This document shows positions 1 to 5,759 of a DNA stretch of 8,719 nucleotides, piece after piece. The stretch comes from JAFGPJ01 sp964439135 (lineage in GTDB: Bacteria > Planctomycetota > Phycisphaerae > Sedimentisphaerales > Anaerobacaceae), in contig CAYTNN010000188.1 of NCBI GenBank assembly GCA_964439135.1, positions 1 through 8,719 of the forward strand, written 5' to 3'. A program made the position numbers and the translations under genes. Under the pieces are notes generated by a model, which did not search any database, had not been told where the DNA came from, and worked only from the letters and a program-made list of their open reading frames with translations. Numbering within the stretch: the first letter of the stretch is position 1; each line of letters starts with the position of its first letter.

Positions 1-1977
1 GAAGCTGCCGACAAATGCCGGGTAGCCTCTGAACCACAGCGACAATTCCCCAACGCCTTCCTGGGTCCAGTCACGCTGTTCTGCCAACGTCAGCTCCACT
101 TCCGAATACTTCGAGAAGCCCTGTTTGTTGTTGTCGAAGACAAGCGGCATTGATTGAATTCCGCCGTTGACGATCGTCTCCTCGGTATAAGAAAGGGTAG
201 TTTCGTCGCCGACAGCAGAGCCGGTGCCGTTACCAGCAATGTAACCGGGAGTACCCGGCGCGCCGGCGCCAAGCCCATCGTGCCAGGCAAACCATATCTG
301 GTTTGCTCCGGTGTTGTAGTCCTCGAAATCGTCAATGACAAAGAAATCGCCGGTCGTAAAGCTCCAGAGGGTGCCCACCCATGGGCTATCGGGACTGGCG
401 GTGTCGACTTCATCGATGCGCCAGTAATAAGTCGTATTAAATATAAGATTGTCGGGGTCGTAGCTCTCCTCTCCGAGCGCCTTTGGTCCCTTGTACTCGG
501 GCGAGGTTGTCGTAGCATTCTTGACAGCGTCCGCATCCTCGCCGAAATATACCTCGTGCGAAGCGGCGACAGCTCCGGCACCCCATTTCAGAATCACCGA
601 CGGTTTTACGTCCACGGCGCCACTGGCCGGATTCGGGGCAGTGACGGCGCCCTCGGTAGTAAAGCTCCAGACCTCGCCTTTATACGTACCGGCACCGTCG
701 AACTCATCGACACGCCAGTAATAAGTCTTGGCCAGTTGAAGCAGCCCGGGGGAGTAACTCGCAGGACCGATTTGAACACCCGTCTCTGCACTGCTTACCT
801 CGTCGAAATCTTCGCCGAAGACAACATAGTTCAATTTTGCTCCGAAACCTGCCGTCCATACAAGCTGAACATTCAGATCTACGGATTCAGCACCGTTAGC
901 CGGAACCGGTTCGTACGCAGTCTTGGGGGGAATCGAGAAGCTCCAGACCTTGCCTTTCCATGGACTGTTCGGTTCCGCTTCATTGACCTCGTCGATTCGC
1001 CAATAATAAGTTGTCCCGGGAACAAGACCGTCCGGATAAGCGTATCCGGGAAAGCCGGCAACATAAAATGACAAACTCAGGTCCTGGTTGCCTCGGAACA
1101 CTTCCGAATCTCGCGTGGCTTCGTTGACGTCGTCAAAATCCTCGCCCAAATACACATCGTGCGATACTGCAAATTCTCCGGCTTTCCAGCCAAGGGTTAC
1201 CCATGTACCAGCAACCACGGAGCCGTTGGAAGGATTCGGACTACTACTGAATCCCGGTGCGATTGAAGCGTCGGAGAGATTCAGATACCCAAATCCGAGA
1301 GTCTGGTCATGAGCTTCACGGCCAGTCCAGGTTATCTGGATTTCCCGGTCTGCGGTGTCAGTATCGTCAATACAGGGGTGGAAACCAATGCTATTGCCTG
1401 CTGAAAAGTCTAATGCAGTAATTCGTCCGTATTCGATAGAGGCTTCGCAGATGTATCCATCGGCAGTTTCGGTGCAAGCTACCTGGAGGTAATCAATCGC
1501 GCTCTGGCCGGCACTATCCATGTTGCACCAGTTCCATGTCTGGCCAGTGAAATCAAAACCGTACTGGTAATGTTCATCATGTGGTGGAACGGCGTTTGTC
1601 GTACCGAAAAAGATTTCTACGCAATCAGCATTCCAGATATCGCCACCGGTTTTATTCTGGGCTAACGTATCGTCTTTCACCACCACTGCTATGTAGATTT
1701 TCTCGTCATCCCATAGCATGTAGAATTCTCCGCTGCAGTCCCCAATGCCGGCCCACGTTCCAGTATACACTTGCTCTGCCACATCAAGAACTGCCGGGGT
1801 CATAGCTTCAAGATCCCAGTCGCTCAGATCTCCGTCAATTGCATCAGGAGTACCCCTGAGACAGTCTATCACCAGTGGTTCTCCAGTCTTTGGGTGTACT
1901 GCAGGCGGGTCTGCAATCGCCAAACTCAAGCTGAGCAAAGTGAAAATTCCAATGAAAAGACATTTCTTGGCTAACAT
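1..1977 (-). CDS. Secreted CBM9-like / FN3-like repeat surface protein (3' end beyond window)
   Basis: An uninterrupted frame of 659 codons runs from ATG at 1977 to base 1 and continues off the left edge, so the C-terminus is missing. The start has an AGGAGG Shine-Dalgarno at 1984-1989, six bases upstream. Residues 1-22 look like a signal peptide (KK, then a hydrophobic run ending AIA). Residues about 35-236 resemble a family 9 carbohydrate-binding (DOMON-like) fold, with 'IDGDLSDW', 'LWDDEKIYIAVVVKDD' and 'IWNADCVEIFF'. Three FN3-like units of 90-110 residues follow (240-350, 353-442, 444-542), each ending in TYYWR[IV]DE and WSF. From about 545 a 'VIDDFEDYN' module with 'SMPLVFDNN' and 'LSLWFRG' begins, a pattern that in Phycisphaerae often precedes a LamG domain and a sorting signal. 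Function is inferred: an exported glycan-binding or cell-surface protein. No catalytic residues are identifiable in the visible part. Confidence 0.9.
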   Translation of the reverse strand, partial: MLAKKCLFIGIFTLLSLSLAIADPPAVHPKTGEPLVIDCLRGTPDAIDGDLSDWDLEAMTPAVLDVAEQVYTGTWAGIGDCSGEFYMLWDDEKIYIAVVVKDDTLAQNKTGGDIWNADCVEIFFGTTNAVPPHDEHYQYGFDFTGQTWNWCNMDSAGQSAIDYLQVACTETADGYICEASIEYGRITALDFSAGNSIGFHPCIDDTDTADREIQITWTGREAHDQTLGFGYLNLSDASIAPGFSSSPNPSNGSVVAGTWVTLGWKAGEFAVSHDVYLGEDFDDVNEATRDSEVFRGNQDLSLSFYVAGFPGYAYPDGLVPGTTYYWRIDEVNEAEPNSPWKGKVWSFSIPPKTAYEPVPANGAESVDLNVQLVWTAGFGAKLNYVVFGEDFDEVSSAETGVQIGPASYSPGLLQLAKTYYWRVDEFDGAGTYKGEVWSFTTEGAVTAPNPASGAVDVKPSVILKWGAGAVAASHEVYFGEDADAVKNATTTSPEYKGPKALGEESYDPDNLIFNTTYYWRIDEVDTASPDSPWVGTLWSFTTGDFFVIDDFEDYNTGANQIWFAWHDGLGAGAPGTPGYIAGNGTGSAVGDETTLSYTEETIVNGGIQSMPLVFDNNKQGFSKYSEVELTLAEQRDWTQEGVGELSLWFRGYPAFVGSF
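352..1260 (-). repeat. Three tandem FN3-like protein repeats within the surface protein
   Basis: The units lie at 928-1260, 652-921 and 352-648. Their landmark tryptophans (TYYW) fall at residues 326, 421 and 519, a period of 95-98 residues. Shared features are 'P.P..G...' at the start, 'W.AG' and '[VF].GEDFD' or 'GEDAD' in the middle, and 'TYYWR.DE' followed by 'G.[VL]WSF' at the end. The units have diverged at DNA level, so this is an old domain duplication and not a recent tandem duplication. The first unit carries an insertion between its mid and end motifs. Confidence 0.85.
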
Positions 1978-1987
1978 TGTATTCCTC

Positions 1988-2158
1988 CTAATTATAACTG
2001 AAAACTGATAGGAAATTCCGCTCCGGCCACACACCGAAGCCCGACTTCCCGGGATTTTTCTCATTATAAGCGCTATTAATTGCTGAGAAGTATGAATATG
2101 AAGTTGCGAAGCATAAAGCGAGGTTATTACTTAAAACTCTACGGCTGGTGCAATACAT
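1988..2158 (-). CDS. Candidate 56-aa leader ORF coupled to the surface-protein gene
   Basis: ATG at 2156-2158 is preceded by a strong GGAGGAG (2164-2170) with a five-base spacer. The frame reads 56 codons and stops with TAG at 1988-1990. That stop overlaps the downstream Shine-Dalgarno (TAGGAGGA), leaving ten bases to the next ATG, so termination would place ribosomes on the start site of the surface-protein gene. The peptide begins MYCTSRRVLSNN, is rich in Ser, Tyr and Phe, and has 'NEKNPGKSGFGVWPERNF' near its end. I recognise no family; there is no convincing signal peptide and no repeat. Its 3' half coincides with two GC-rich hairpins, so the DNA may be conserved as RNA structure instead. 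Two good ribosome binding sites and the stop/SD overlap argue for translation; lack of a recognised homologue argues against over-confidence. Confidence 0.45.
   Translation of the reverse strand: MYCTSRRVLSNNLALCFATSYSYFSAINSAYNEKNPGKSGFGVWPERNFLSVFSYN
2020..2053 (-). promoter_or_regulatory. Two adjacent GC-rich hairpins in the leader
   Basis: On the minus-strand RNA, bases 2034-2040 (GCTTCGG) pair with 2020-2026 (CCGGAGC), giving seven pairs including one U-G around a seven-base loop. Directly upstream, CCCG (2050-2053) can pair with CGGG (2040-2043). They stand out in AT-rich surroundings and end about 30 bases before the Shine-Dalgarno of the surface-protein gene. A role in translational coupling or mRNA stability is inference. 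No T-run follows on the minus strand, so this is not an intrinsic terminator for that transcript. Confidence 0.35.
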
Positions 2159-2185
2159 AACAACTCCTCCGTATTATGTACAAAT

Positions 2186-2210
2186 AAAAAACTCGCCTCT
2201 CGGGAGACGA
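2186..2210 (-). terminator. Intrinsic terminator or attenuator hairpin
   Basis: On the minus strand TCGTCTC pairs with GAGGCGA (2204-2210 with 2193-2199, one T-G wobble) around the tetraloop CCGA, followed by G and TTTTTT (2191-2186). This is a textbook intrinsic terminator for leftward transcription. It lies about 40 bases downstream of the predicted start of the promoter at 2259-2287 and 16 bases before the leader ORF's Shine-Dalgarno. It therefore either closes a leftward transcript coming from further upstream or acts as a conditional attenuator for the surface-protein operon. Confidence 0.65.
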
Positions 2211-2258
2211 AAATCAATGTATTCGCTTCCACAGACACAAACTTCACCAATTATATTA

Positions 2259-2287
2259 TCTATACCAATTATTCGCTTTCCCGTCAA
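2259..2287 (-). promoter_or_regulatory. Sigma70-type promoter reading towards the leader ORF
   Basis: Minus-strand TTGACG (2282-2287) and TATAGA (2259-2264) are separated by exactly 17 bases, with further AT-rich -10-like sequence just downstream. Transcription would start near 2252, giving a leader of about 95 bases before the 56-codon ORF, with the terminator hairpin inside it. The match is good but rests on consensus alone. Confidence 0.55.
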
Positions 2288-2349
2288 GGAAAAAACCCAT
2301 GTGATAGGCAATATTTTGTGAAAATACGTTATCTGTTTATTTATTTGCT

Positions 2350-2663
2350 CTATTTTGCTTTTATGCACATATTAGCATAGCGAGATATCCACCCAACCCT
2401 TTTATCATCGGTAGAAGTCGTCTTGTTGATTTCCGCGTCAATAAACACCTCAATATGGTCATCGTGCCATCCCTAAGACGGGTCTGAATCCTGGGCAGGG
2501 GCTTTGCCGGCCAGTCTAATCACCTTCACGTTAAGAAAAATCGCAGGACAAATGACAGAATTAGCAATCAGATTGTGTGTTCCATCAGCATGAAAACTGT
2601 AAAAGCGGTTCAAGCAGTATGTATTTTGCCACCCTGCCTTTTGACTTTTCAGCAGACATTATG
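2350..2663 (-). pseudogene. Possible decayed CBM9-like fragment
   Basis: One minus-strand frame reads through much of this stretch with protein-like content ('GWQNTYCLNRFYSFHADG', then 'KAPAQDSDPS'). It is interrupted by TAG at 2473-2475 and resumes in the same frame as 'GWHDDHIEVFIDAEINK' until TAG at 2350-2352. The pattern 'DD.[IV]E[VI]FID' is typical of CBM9/DOMON-like domains, and the intact gene nearby has the related 'DCVEIFF'. No start codon with a ribosome binding site is visible, and neither end forms a complete domain. I read it as a decayed fragment of an exported CBM9-like protein. Chance resemblance over so short a stretch cannot be excluded. Confidence 0.3.
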
Positions 2664-2726
2664 CTCCGGAAGAATCCAAAAGCAGAGGATAGTTAAGGAA
2701 TGAACCATGTTCGAGATGCGAAAGGG

Positions 2727-3803
2727 CTACTGGTCGTTTTTGGCCGATTCGAAGATTCGCACTGTGTTTTTACCTGCCTGCTTGGCCATATACAGCGCCT
2801 GGTCGGACCGGCTTGTAATATCCTCAGGTGTAGTATCAGCATCATATTGCCCCAGGCCCACACTAATAGATAACGGAATCTGCTCCTTCTGCCATGTTAC
2901 CTGAGAACTCGCTACCGCATCAACCATACGCTGGGCGACAATAATCGCATCGTCGAGCGAAGTATTGAGCAAAATGACCGCATATTCATCGCCGCCGTAC
3001 CGCGCTGCCGTGTCGATTTGGCGGATGCACTCCTTTATTATTTTGCTGATTTTTCGGATGGCCTTATCGCCGGCCCGGTGGCCGTAAGCATCATTTATAC
3101 TCTTGAGGTTGTCGATATCGACCATGATCAGCGAAATTCGCCCGCCATATCGGCGTGACCGCCACAGTTCCTTTTCGAGGATTTCGTAAAACGTTTTATG
3201 ATTCACAAGACCGGTCAGGCCGTCCGTAGTGGCCTGGCGCTGTATCTTCTCGAATAACTTTATGTTACCGATCGATGCACCGACTAATTGGCTAAATAGC
3301 TCGATCAGGGCAATGTCACCGGAATCGAAGTGGTTGCTGTCCATTTTATCCGCCAAATTGAGCACACCGACTACCCTATCCTGGCAGATGAGAGGGACGA
3401 CAGCACAATTTCTGGTCCTATAATTTTCAGCGAACACTCTTTGTGATTTTCTGATTATGGGTTTCTTATGGGTGTCTATGTCCGGCACTAATATAAGCTC
3501 TTTACTTCTTACAGCCATAACCATAAGAGGTGTCGGAGTTTGATTAAGCGAGACTATTTTGTTTATTAGGAAGGGATGATTGTGCTTATGCAGGTGCAGG
3601 ATATTGTTCGTTTCATCAAGTATGTATAGCGAAGCAAAACTTGCATTAACCAGTTTAGGAATGCTTTTAATGCAAACATCAGCTATTCGATCGATTTCAA
3701 GACAATTTATCTGCCGAGCCAAAGGAGTAACCTGTTCAAGCAAACTGATGTTGCTGCCTTGATTTTTAACGGCCTCTGCGGGATTTTTATCGGTTCTATT
3801 CAT
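2727..3803 (-). CDS. GAF-GGDEF diguanylate cyclase
   Basis: A 358-residue protein predicted to make cyclic di-GMP from two GTP in the cytoplasm. Residues about 30-180 form a GAF sensor domain ('NASFASLYILDE', 'AVVPLICQDRVVGVLNLADK'). Residues about 190-353 form a GGDEF domain: 'TDGLTGLVNHKTF' at 192-205, 'VDIDNLKSINDAYGHRAGD' at 228-246 with the metal/GTP-binding aspartate, and the signature GGDEY at 270-274. An inhibitory RxxD site (RQID, 261-264) lies five residues before the signature, so product inhibition is expected. The signature ends in Tyr where Phe is usual, normally a tolerated change. There are no membrane segments. The start codon has no clear Shine-Dalgarno. The GAF ligand cannot be told. 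The gene is transcribed away from the MerR/flgB/fliA cluster, whose motility role would suit c-di-GMP control. Confidence 0.92.
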   Translation of the reverse strand: MNRTDKNPAEAVKNQGSNISLLEQVTPLARQINCLEIDRIADVCIKSIPKLVNASFASLYILDETNNILHLHKHNHPFLINKIVSLNQTPTPLMVMAVRSKELILVPDIDTHKKPIIRKSQRVFAENYRTRNCAVVPLICQDRVVGVLNLADKMDSNHFDSGDIALIELFSQLVGASIGNIKLFEKIQRQATTDGLTGLVNHKTFYEILEKELWRSRRYGGRISLIMVDIDNLKSINDAYGHRAGDKAIRKISKIIKECIRQIDTAARYGGDEYAVILLNTSLDDAIIVAQRMVDAVASSQVTWQKEQIPLSISVGLGQYDADTTPEDITSRSDQALYMAKQAGKNTVRIFESAKNDQ

Positions 3804-4161
3804 ATTTTAAAAGTTATTCAGTTTTGTCTCATTCGTTCAATTTATAGAAAAAAAACCAGATTCTTACACTTCTATCGGATATTTCTTTGTGCGTATTTGG
3901 CAAAAAGCAGTAGTTAAATCTGAAATGAATCAGAGCTTCTGTCAAGCTATATGCTCAGCGAAATCGAACGGATTGCCTGCTCCATACTCCAGATACAGAA
4001 TCAGGCTATGTATTATAACAGGTTAGTGCTATTACGCTTTTACCGCCCCATTTCAGATAAATATCCGATAAAATGGTCCGTAAATACTAATAACCCGGCA
4101 AAATTAACATACGCACCGTTTTCATCTTAAATGATTTCTGATTAGTTCTCGTGCATAGGTT
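3804..4161. other. Intergenic stretch without a recognisable gene
   Basis: AT-rich sequence upstream of the diguanylate cyclase gene. I find no ORF with a ribosome binding site, no tRNA-like fold and no clear terminator. A 12-base inverted pair (3873-3884 and 4059-4070) is about what chance would give in a window of this size. The promoter of the GGDEF gene should lie in the first 100-150 bases, but no well-spaced -35/-10 pair stands out. Confidence 0.6.
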
Positions 4162-4282
4162 GTCATCCTGAACATAGCGAAGCGGAATAAAGGATCTTGA
4201 CTGAATATTTGTTGCTCCTGCAATTCATTAAACAAATCATTCGCCTTCGGTTCAGAGTCTGCCCTGAGTACTTGAAGGGATA
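4162..4282. repeat. Dispersed intergenic repeat-like sequences
   Basis: Bases 4162-4200 read GTCATCCTGAACATAGCGAA and on to AAGGATCTTGA. This is close to a 'GTCATCCTGAGC-GAAGGATCT' sequence I recall as recurring between genes in many bacterial genomes. ATCCT and AGGAT at its ends can form an imperfect hairpin. Bases 4255-4282 (CCCTGAGTACTTGAAGGG core) resemble another recurrent 'CCCTGAGCTTGTCGAAGGG' element. Identification is from memory. Both copies look degenerate, and no transposase is nearby. They may be non-autonomous repeats or relics. Confidence 0.5.
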
Positions 4283-4433
4283 ACAAAACGCCGATCGCCT
4301 TCGAATATTTCGTGTTTTATGGCCTTAAATTCAACATTTTTTCCACAGGGCTGGATTGAAACATAACAGAGATGGCTCAAAAGTTTGTAAATTCAGAACT
4401 TCTCCCGAAAGATCTTAGAGAACAAAAACCGGC

Positions 4434-4490
4434 TAAATTTTTTAAAAAAATATAAAAAACGTTGACATCAACTAAAATGTATTTTACATT
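4434..4490 (+). promoter_or_regulatory. Strong promoter with A/T tract, upstream of the MerR-HTH/flgB pair
   Basis: TTGACA (4462-4467) is a perfect -35 box. After 17 bases comes TACATT (4485-4490), a four-of-six -10 box. Immediately upstream, 4434-4460 is an almost pure A/T tract resembling an UP element. Transcription would start near 4497 and give a leader of about 190 bases before the HTH gene. That leader holds only a weak CCGG hairpin and no ORF with a ribosome binding site. Confidence 0.55.
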
Positions 4491-4503
4491 TTGCAAAATA
4501 CAT
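4474..4503. promoter_or_regulatory. Nested inverted repeats (operator) over the -10 region
   Basis: AAAATGTA (4474-4481) and TACATTTT (4485-4492) form a perfect 8-3-8 inverted repeat covering the spacer and -10 box. A second palindrome, ATTTTGCAAAAT (4488-4499), shares its right half, and ATGTATTTT (4477-4485) is mirrored by AAAATACAT (4495-4503). So three related half-sites are packed into 30 bases on the promoter. A dimeric regulator binding here would compete with RNA polymerase or distort the promoter. The MerR-type protein encoded next is the obvious but unproven candidate. Confidence 0.5.
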
Positions 4504-4687
4504 ATTATATTCTGGCTTTTCAAGAGGGTTTAATTGTCTATGATTTGGCATAAATTAATGATCTTAGCCCCATGTAAATGTTCCGGCCCAGTACCGGCTT
4601 ATCAAAATCCAGAACCGAATATGAATTGTTCCCAAATATGATGTTATTGATTTCGAACACGGCCCTTTTTGTTTCGATCAATTATCA

Positions 4688-5071
4688 ATGGAAGATGACA
4701 AATTAAGCGTTGATTTGAAGAGAATAATTATATCGATGCAACCGGAACTTAATAACGAAACATTACAGATACCTGCCAAGCTTTATCGAATTGGTGAGAT
4801 TGTCGACTATACCCCCTTTTCAAGACAGACAATTCATAACTACACGATAATGGGTCTTATTCGCGAAGTAAAATGGACCGAGGGTGGACATCGACTATAC
4901 GATGAGTCCGTATTTGAGAGATTGTCAGAAATCATCCGGCTTAGAAAAACAAAAACTCTTTCGGAAATAAGAGAAACTCTAAGCATAAAAGATAGAAGAA
5001 ATTCACAAATCAGGAAAACAACTGAAAAAGGAAGGATCGAGCATGAATTTGATGTCACTGATAACGGATAA
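4688..5071 (+). CDS. Small MerR-type HTH regulator
   Basis: A 127-residue protein with a winged-helix MerR-like DNA-binding domain at about 31-98: 'LYRIGEIVDYTPFSRQTIHNYTIMGLI' (recognition helix around SRQTIHNY), then the wing 'TEGGHRLYDESVFERL'. A polar N-terminal extension of about 30 residues precedes it and a short charged tail follows. There is no room for an effector-binding domain, so it probably responds to a partner or acts as a simple DNA-binding protein. The ATG at 4688 has no clear Shine-Dalgarno, and the frame is closed by TGA 66 bases upstream with no better start between. Its 3' end overlaps flgB by 29 bases, so the two are probably cotranscribed and may be translationally coupled. 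Autoregulation through the nested operator is inferred. Confidence 0.75.
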   Translation: MEDDKLSVDLKRIIISMQPELNNETLQIPAKLYRIGEIVDYTPFSRQTIHNYTIMGLIREVKWTEGGHRLYDESVFERLSEIIRLRKTKTLSEIRETLSIKDRRNSQIRKTTEKGRIEHEFDVTDNG

Positions 5072-5459
5072 TATCTCCGAGATATTAATTAAGATAGTCA
5101 AGTTCACGCAAACTCGCCAGAAAATCCTTATCCAAAATATAATCAACGTACAGAATCCCGGATTTGTGCCTAAAGAGCTGGAGGTCAATGAGTTCTCCGT
5201 TGTGCTTAACAACGCTATCGACGAACACGTTCGAAATCAGCGGCTTGTCCTGCACGACACTGAAAATATCAAATTCGGTGCTCGCGGCAGCATAGAATTA
5301 AAATCAATCGTCGATGAACACGGCATAAAACTTCTCGAAGAAAATCGAGATGAATATATTGTGCGACAAATACACAAGCTTTGGGAAAATTCTCTAAACC
5401 AGAAGCTTGCAGCGGAATTACTCAGGCAAAAGCAAGGGACTATTCCGATCGATCGTTGA
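5043..5459 (+). CDS. flgB: Flagellar basal-body rod protein FlgB (divergent, isolated)
   Basis: A 138-residue protein, the usual FlgB length. FlgB forms the proximal rod of the flagellar motor and is exported by the flagellar type III system without a cleaved signal. Visible evidence is the rod-protein N-terminal signature 'FTQTRQKILIQNIINVQNPGF' (21-41; consensus roughly 'RQ..L..NIAN..TPGY'), a variable loop region, and the C-terminal helix 'YIVRQIHKLWENSLNQKLAAELL' (105-127), matching the amphipathic helix that packs against the N-terminal one. AAGGAAGGA at 5028-5036 gives a good Shine-Dalgarno six bases from the ATG. NIAN is changed to NIIN and TPGY to NPGF. The expected neighbours flgC and fliE are absent: the next 300 bases hold none of them, and the next gene is the sigma factor. 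Less likely, it is a co-opted paralogue. Confidence 0.75.
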   Translation: MNLMSLITDNISEILIKIVKFTQTRQKILIQNIINVQNPGFVPKELEVNEFSVVLNNAIDEHVRNQRLVLHDTENIKFGARGSIELKSIVDEHGIKLLEENRDEYIVRQIHKLWENSLNQKLAAELLRQKQGTIPIDR

Positions 5460-5570
5460 CCATCTACTATTACGTTCAAAGCGATTAAAAATAATGGGGT
5501 AACGAAACACTGTTTTTGTAACAAATGATTGAAGATTGAGTTTTTAAGAAAGTTGTTGATCGGTTCTTCT

Positions 5571-5596
5571 TAAGTTATCGGCCGAAAGATCGATAA
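5571..5596 (+). promoter_or_regulatory. Sigma28-like promoter match and inverted repeat in the sigma-factor leader
   Basis: TAAG (5571-5574), 14 bases, then ATCGATAA (5589-5596) approximates the flagellar sigma consensus TAAA-N15-GCCGATAA, with three mismatches and one base less spacing. The same place holds a perfect inverted repeat TTATCG (5575-5580) / CGATAA (5591-5596) and the palindrome TCGGCCGA (5578-5585). Either reading (promoter for positive feedback of the sigma gene, or operator) is inference. The rest of 5460-5759 contains no gene I can support. Confidence 0.3.
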
Positions 5597-5759
5597 AAAA
5601 TGGAGATGGGTGCTATGTTTGTCTGTACAGGACGAGAGCCGTCAAAGCAAGGAAGGCTATGTTGTTTATTTAATGGAAGTGACCAGGGCTCCGCAAAATC
5701 TGTTGGAATCATAGAACCTGGATTACCGCAAGGCGGGATCCTTTTCATGGAGGAAAACT

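Noticed and set aside
154..1071. Long plus-strand open frame (305 codons) opposite the surface-protein gene
   Set aside because: It is antisense to the clearly coding minus frame, which has a signal peptide, repeated domains and continuous conserved motifs. The plus-strand peptide has no recognisable domain or ribosome binding site.
2040..2060. CCCG/CGGG hairpin followed by ATTTTTC on the plus strand
   Set aside because: The stem is only four pairs, and no plus-strand gene lies upstream for it to terminate.
2021..2060. Resemblance of the leader to part of a cobalamin or c-di-GMP riboswitch
   Set aside because: Only short stretches match. The conserved aptamer cores, such as the B12-box or the GEMM tetraloop and receptor, are missing.
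2174..2368. 64-codon minus-strand ORF ending 'RGEFFICT'
   Set aside because: It runs through the promoter and the terminator hairpin at 2186-2210, has no ribosome binding site and shows no family motif.
3873..4070. 12-base inverted pair TATCGGATATTT / AAATATCCGATA flanking about 170 bases
   Set aside because: A few such pairs are expected by chance in 8.7 kb, and no gene or target duplication is associated with it.
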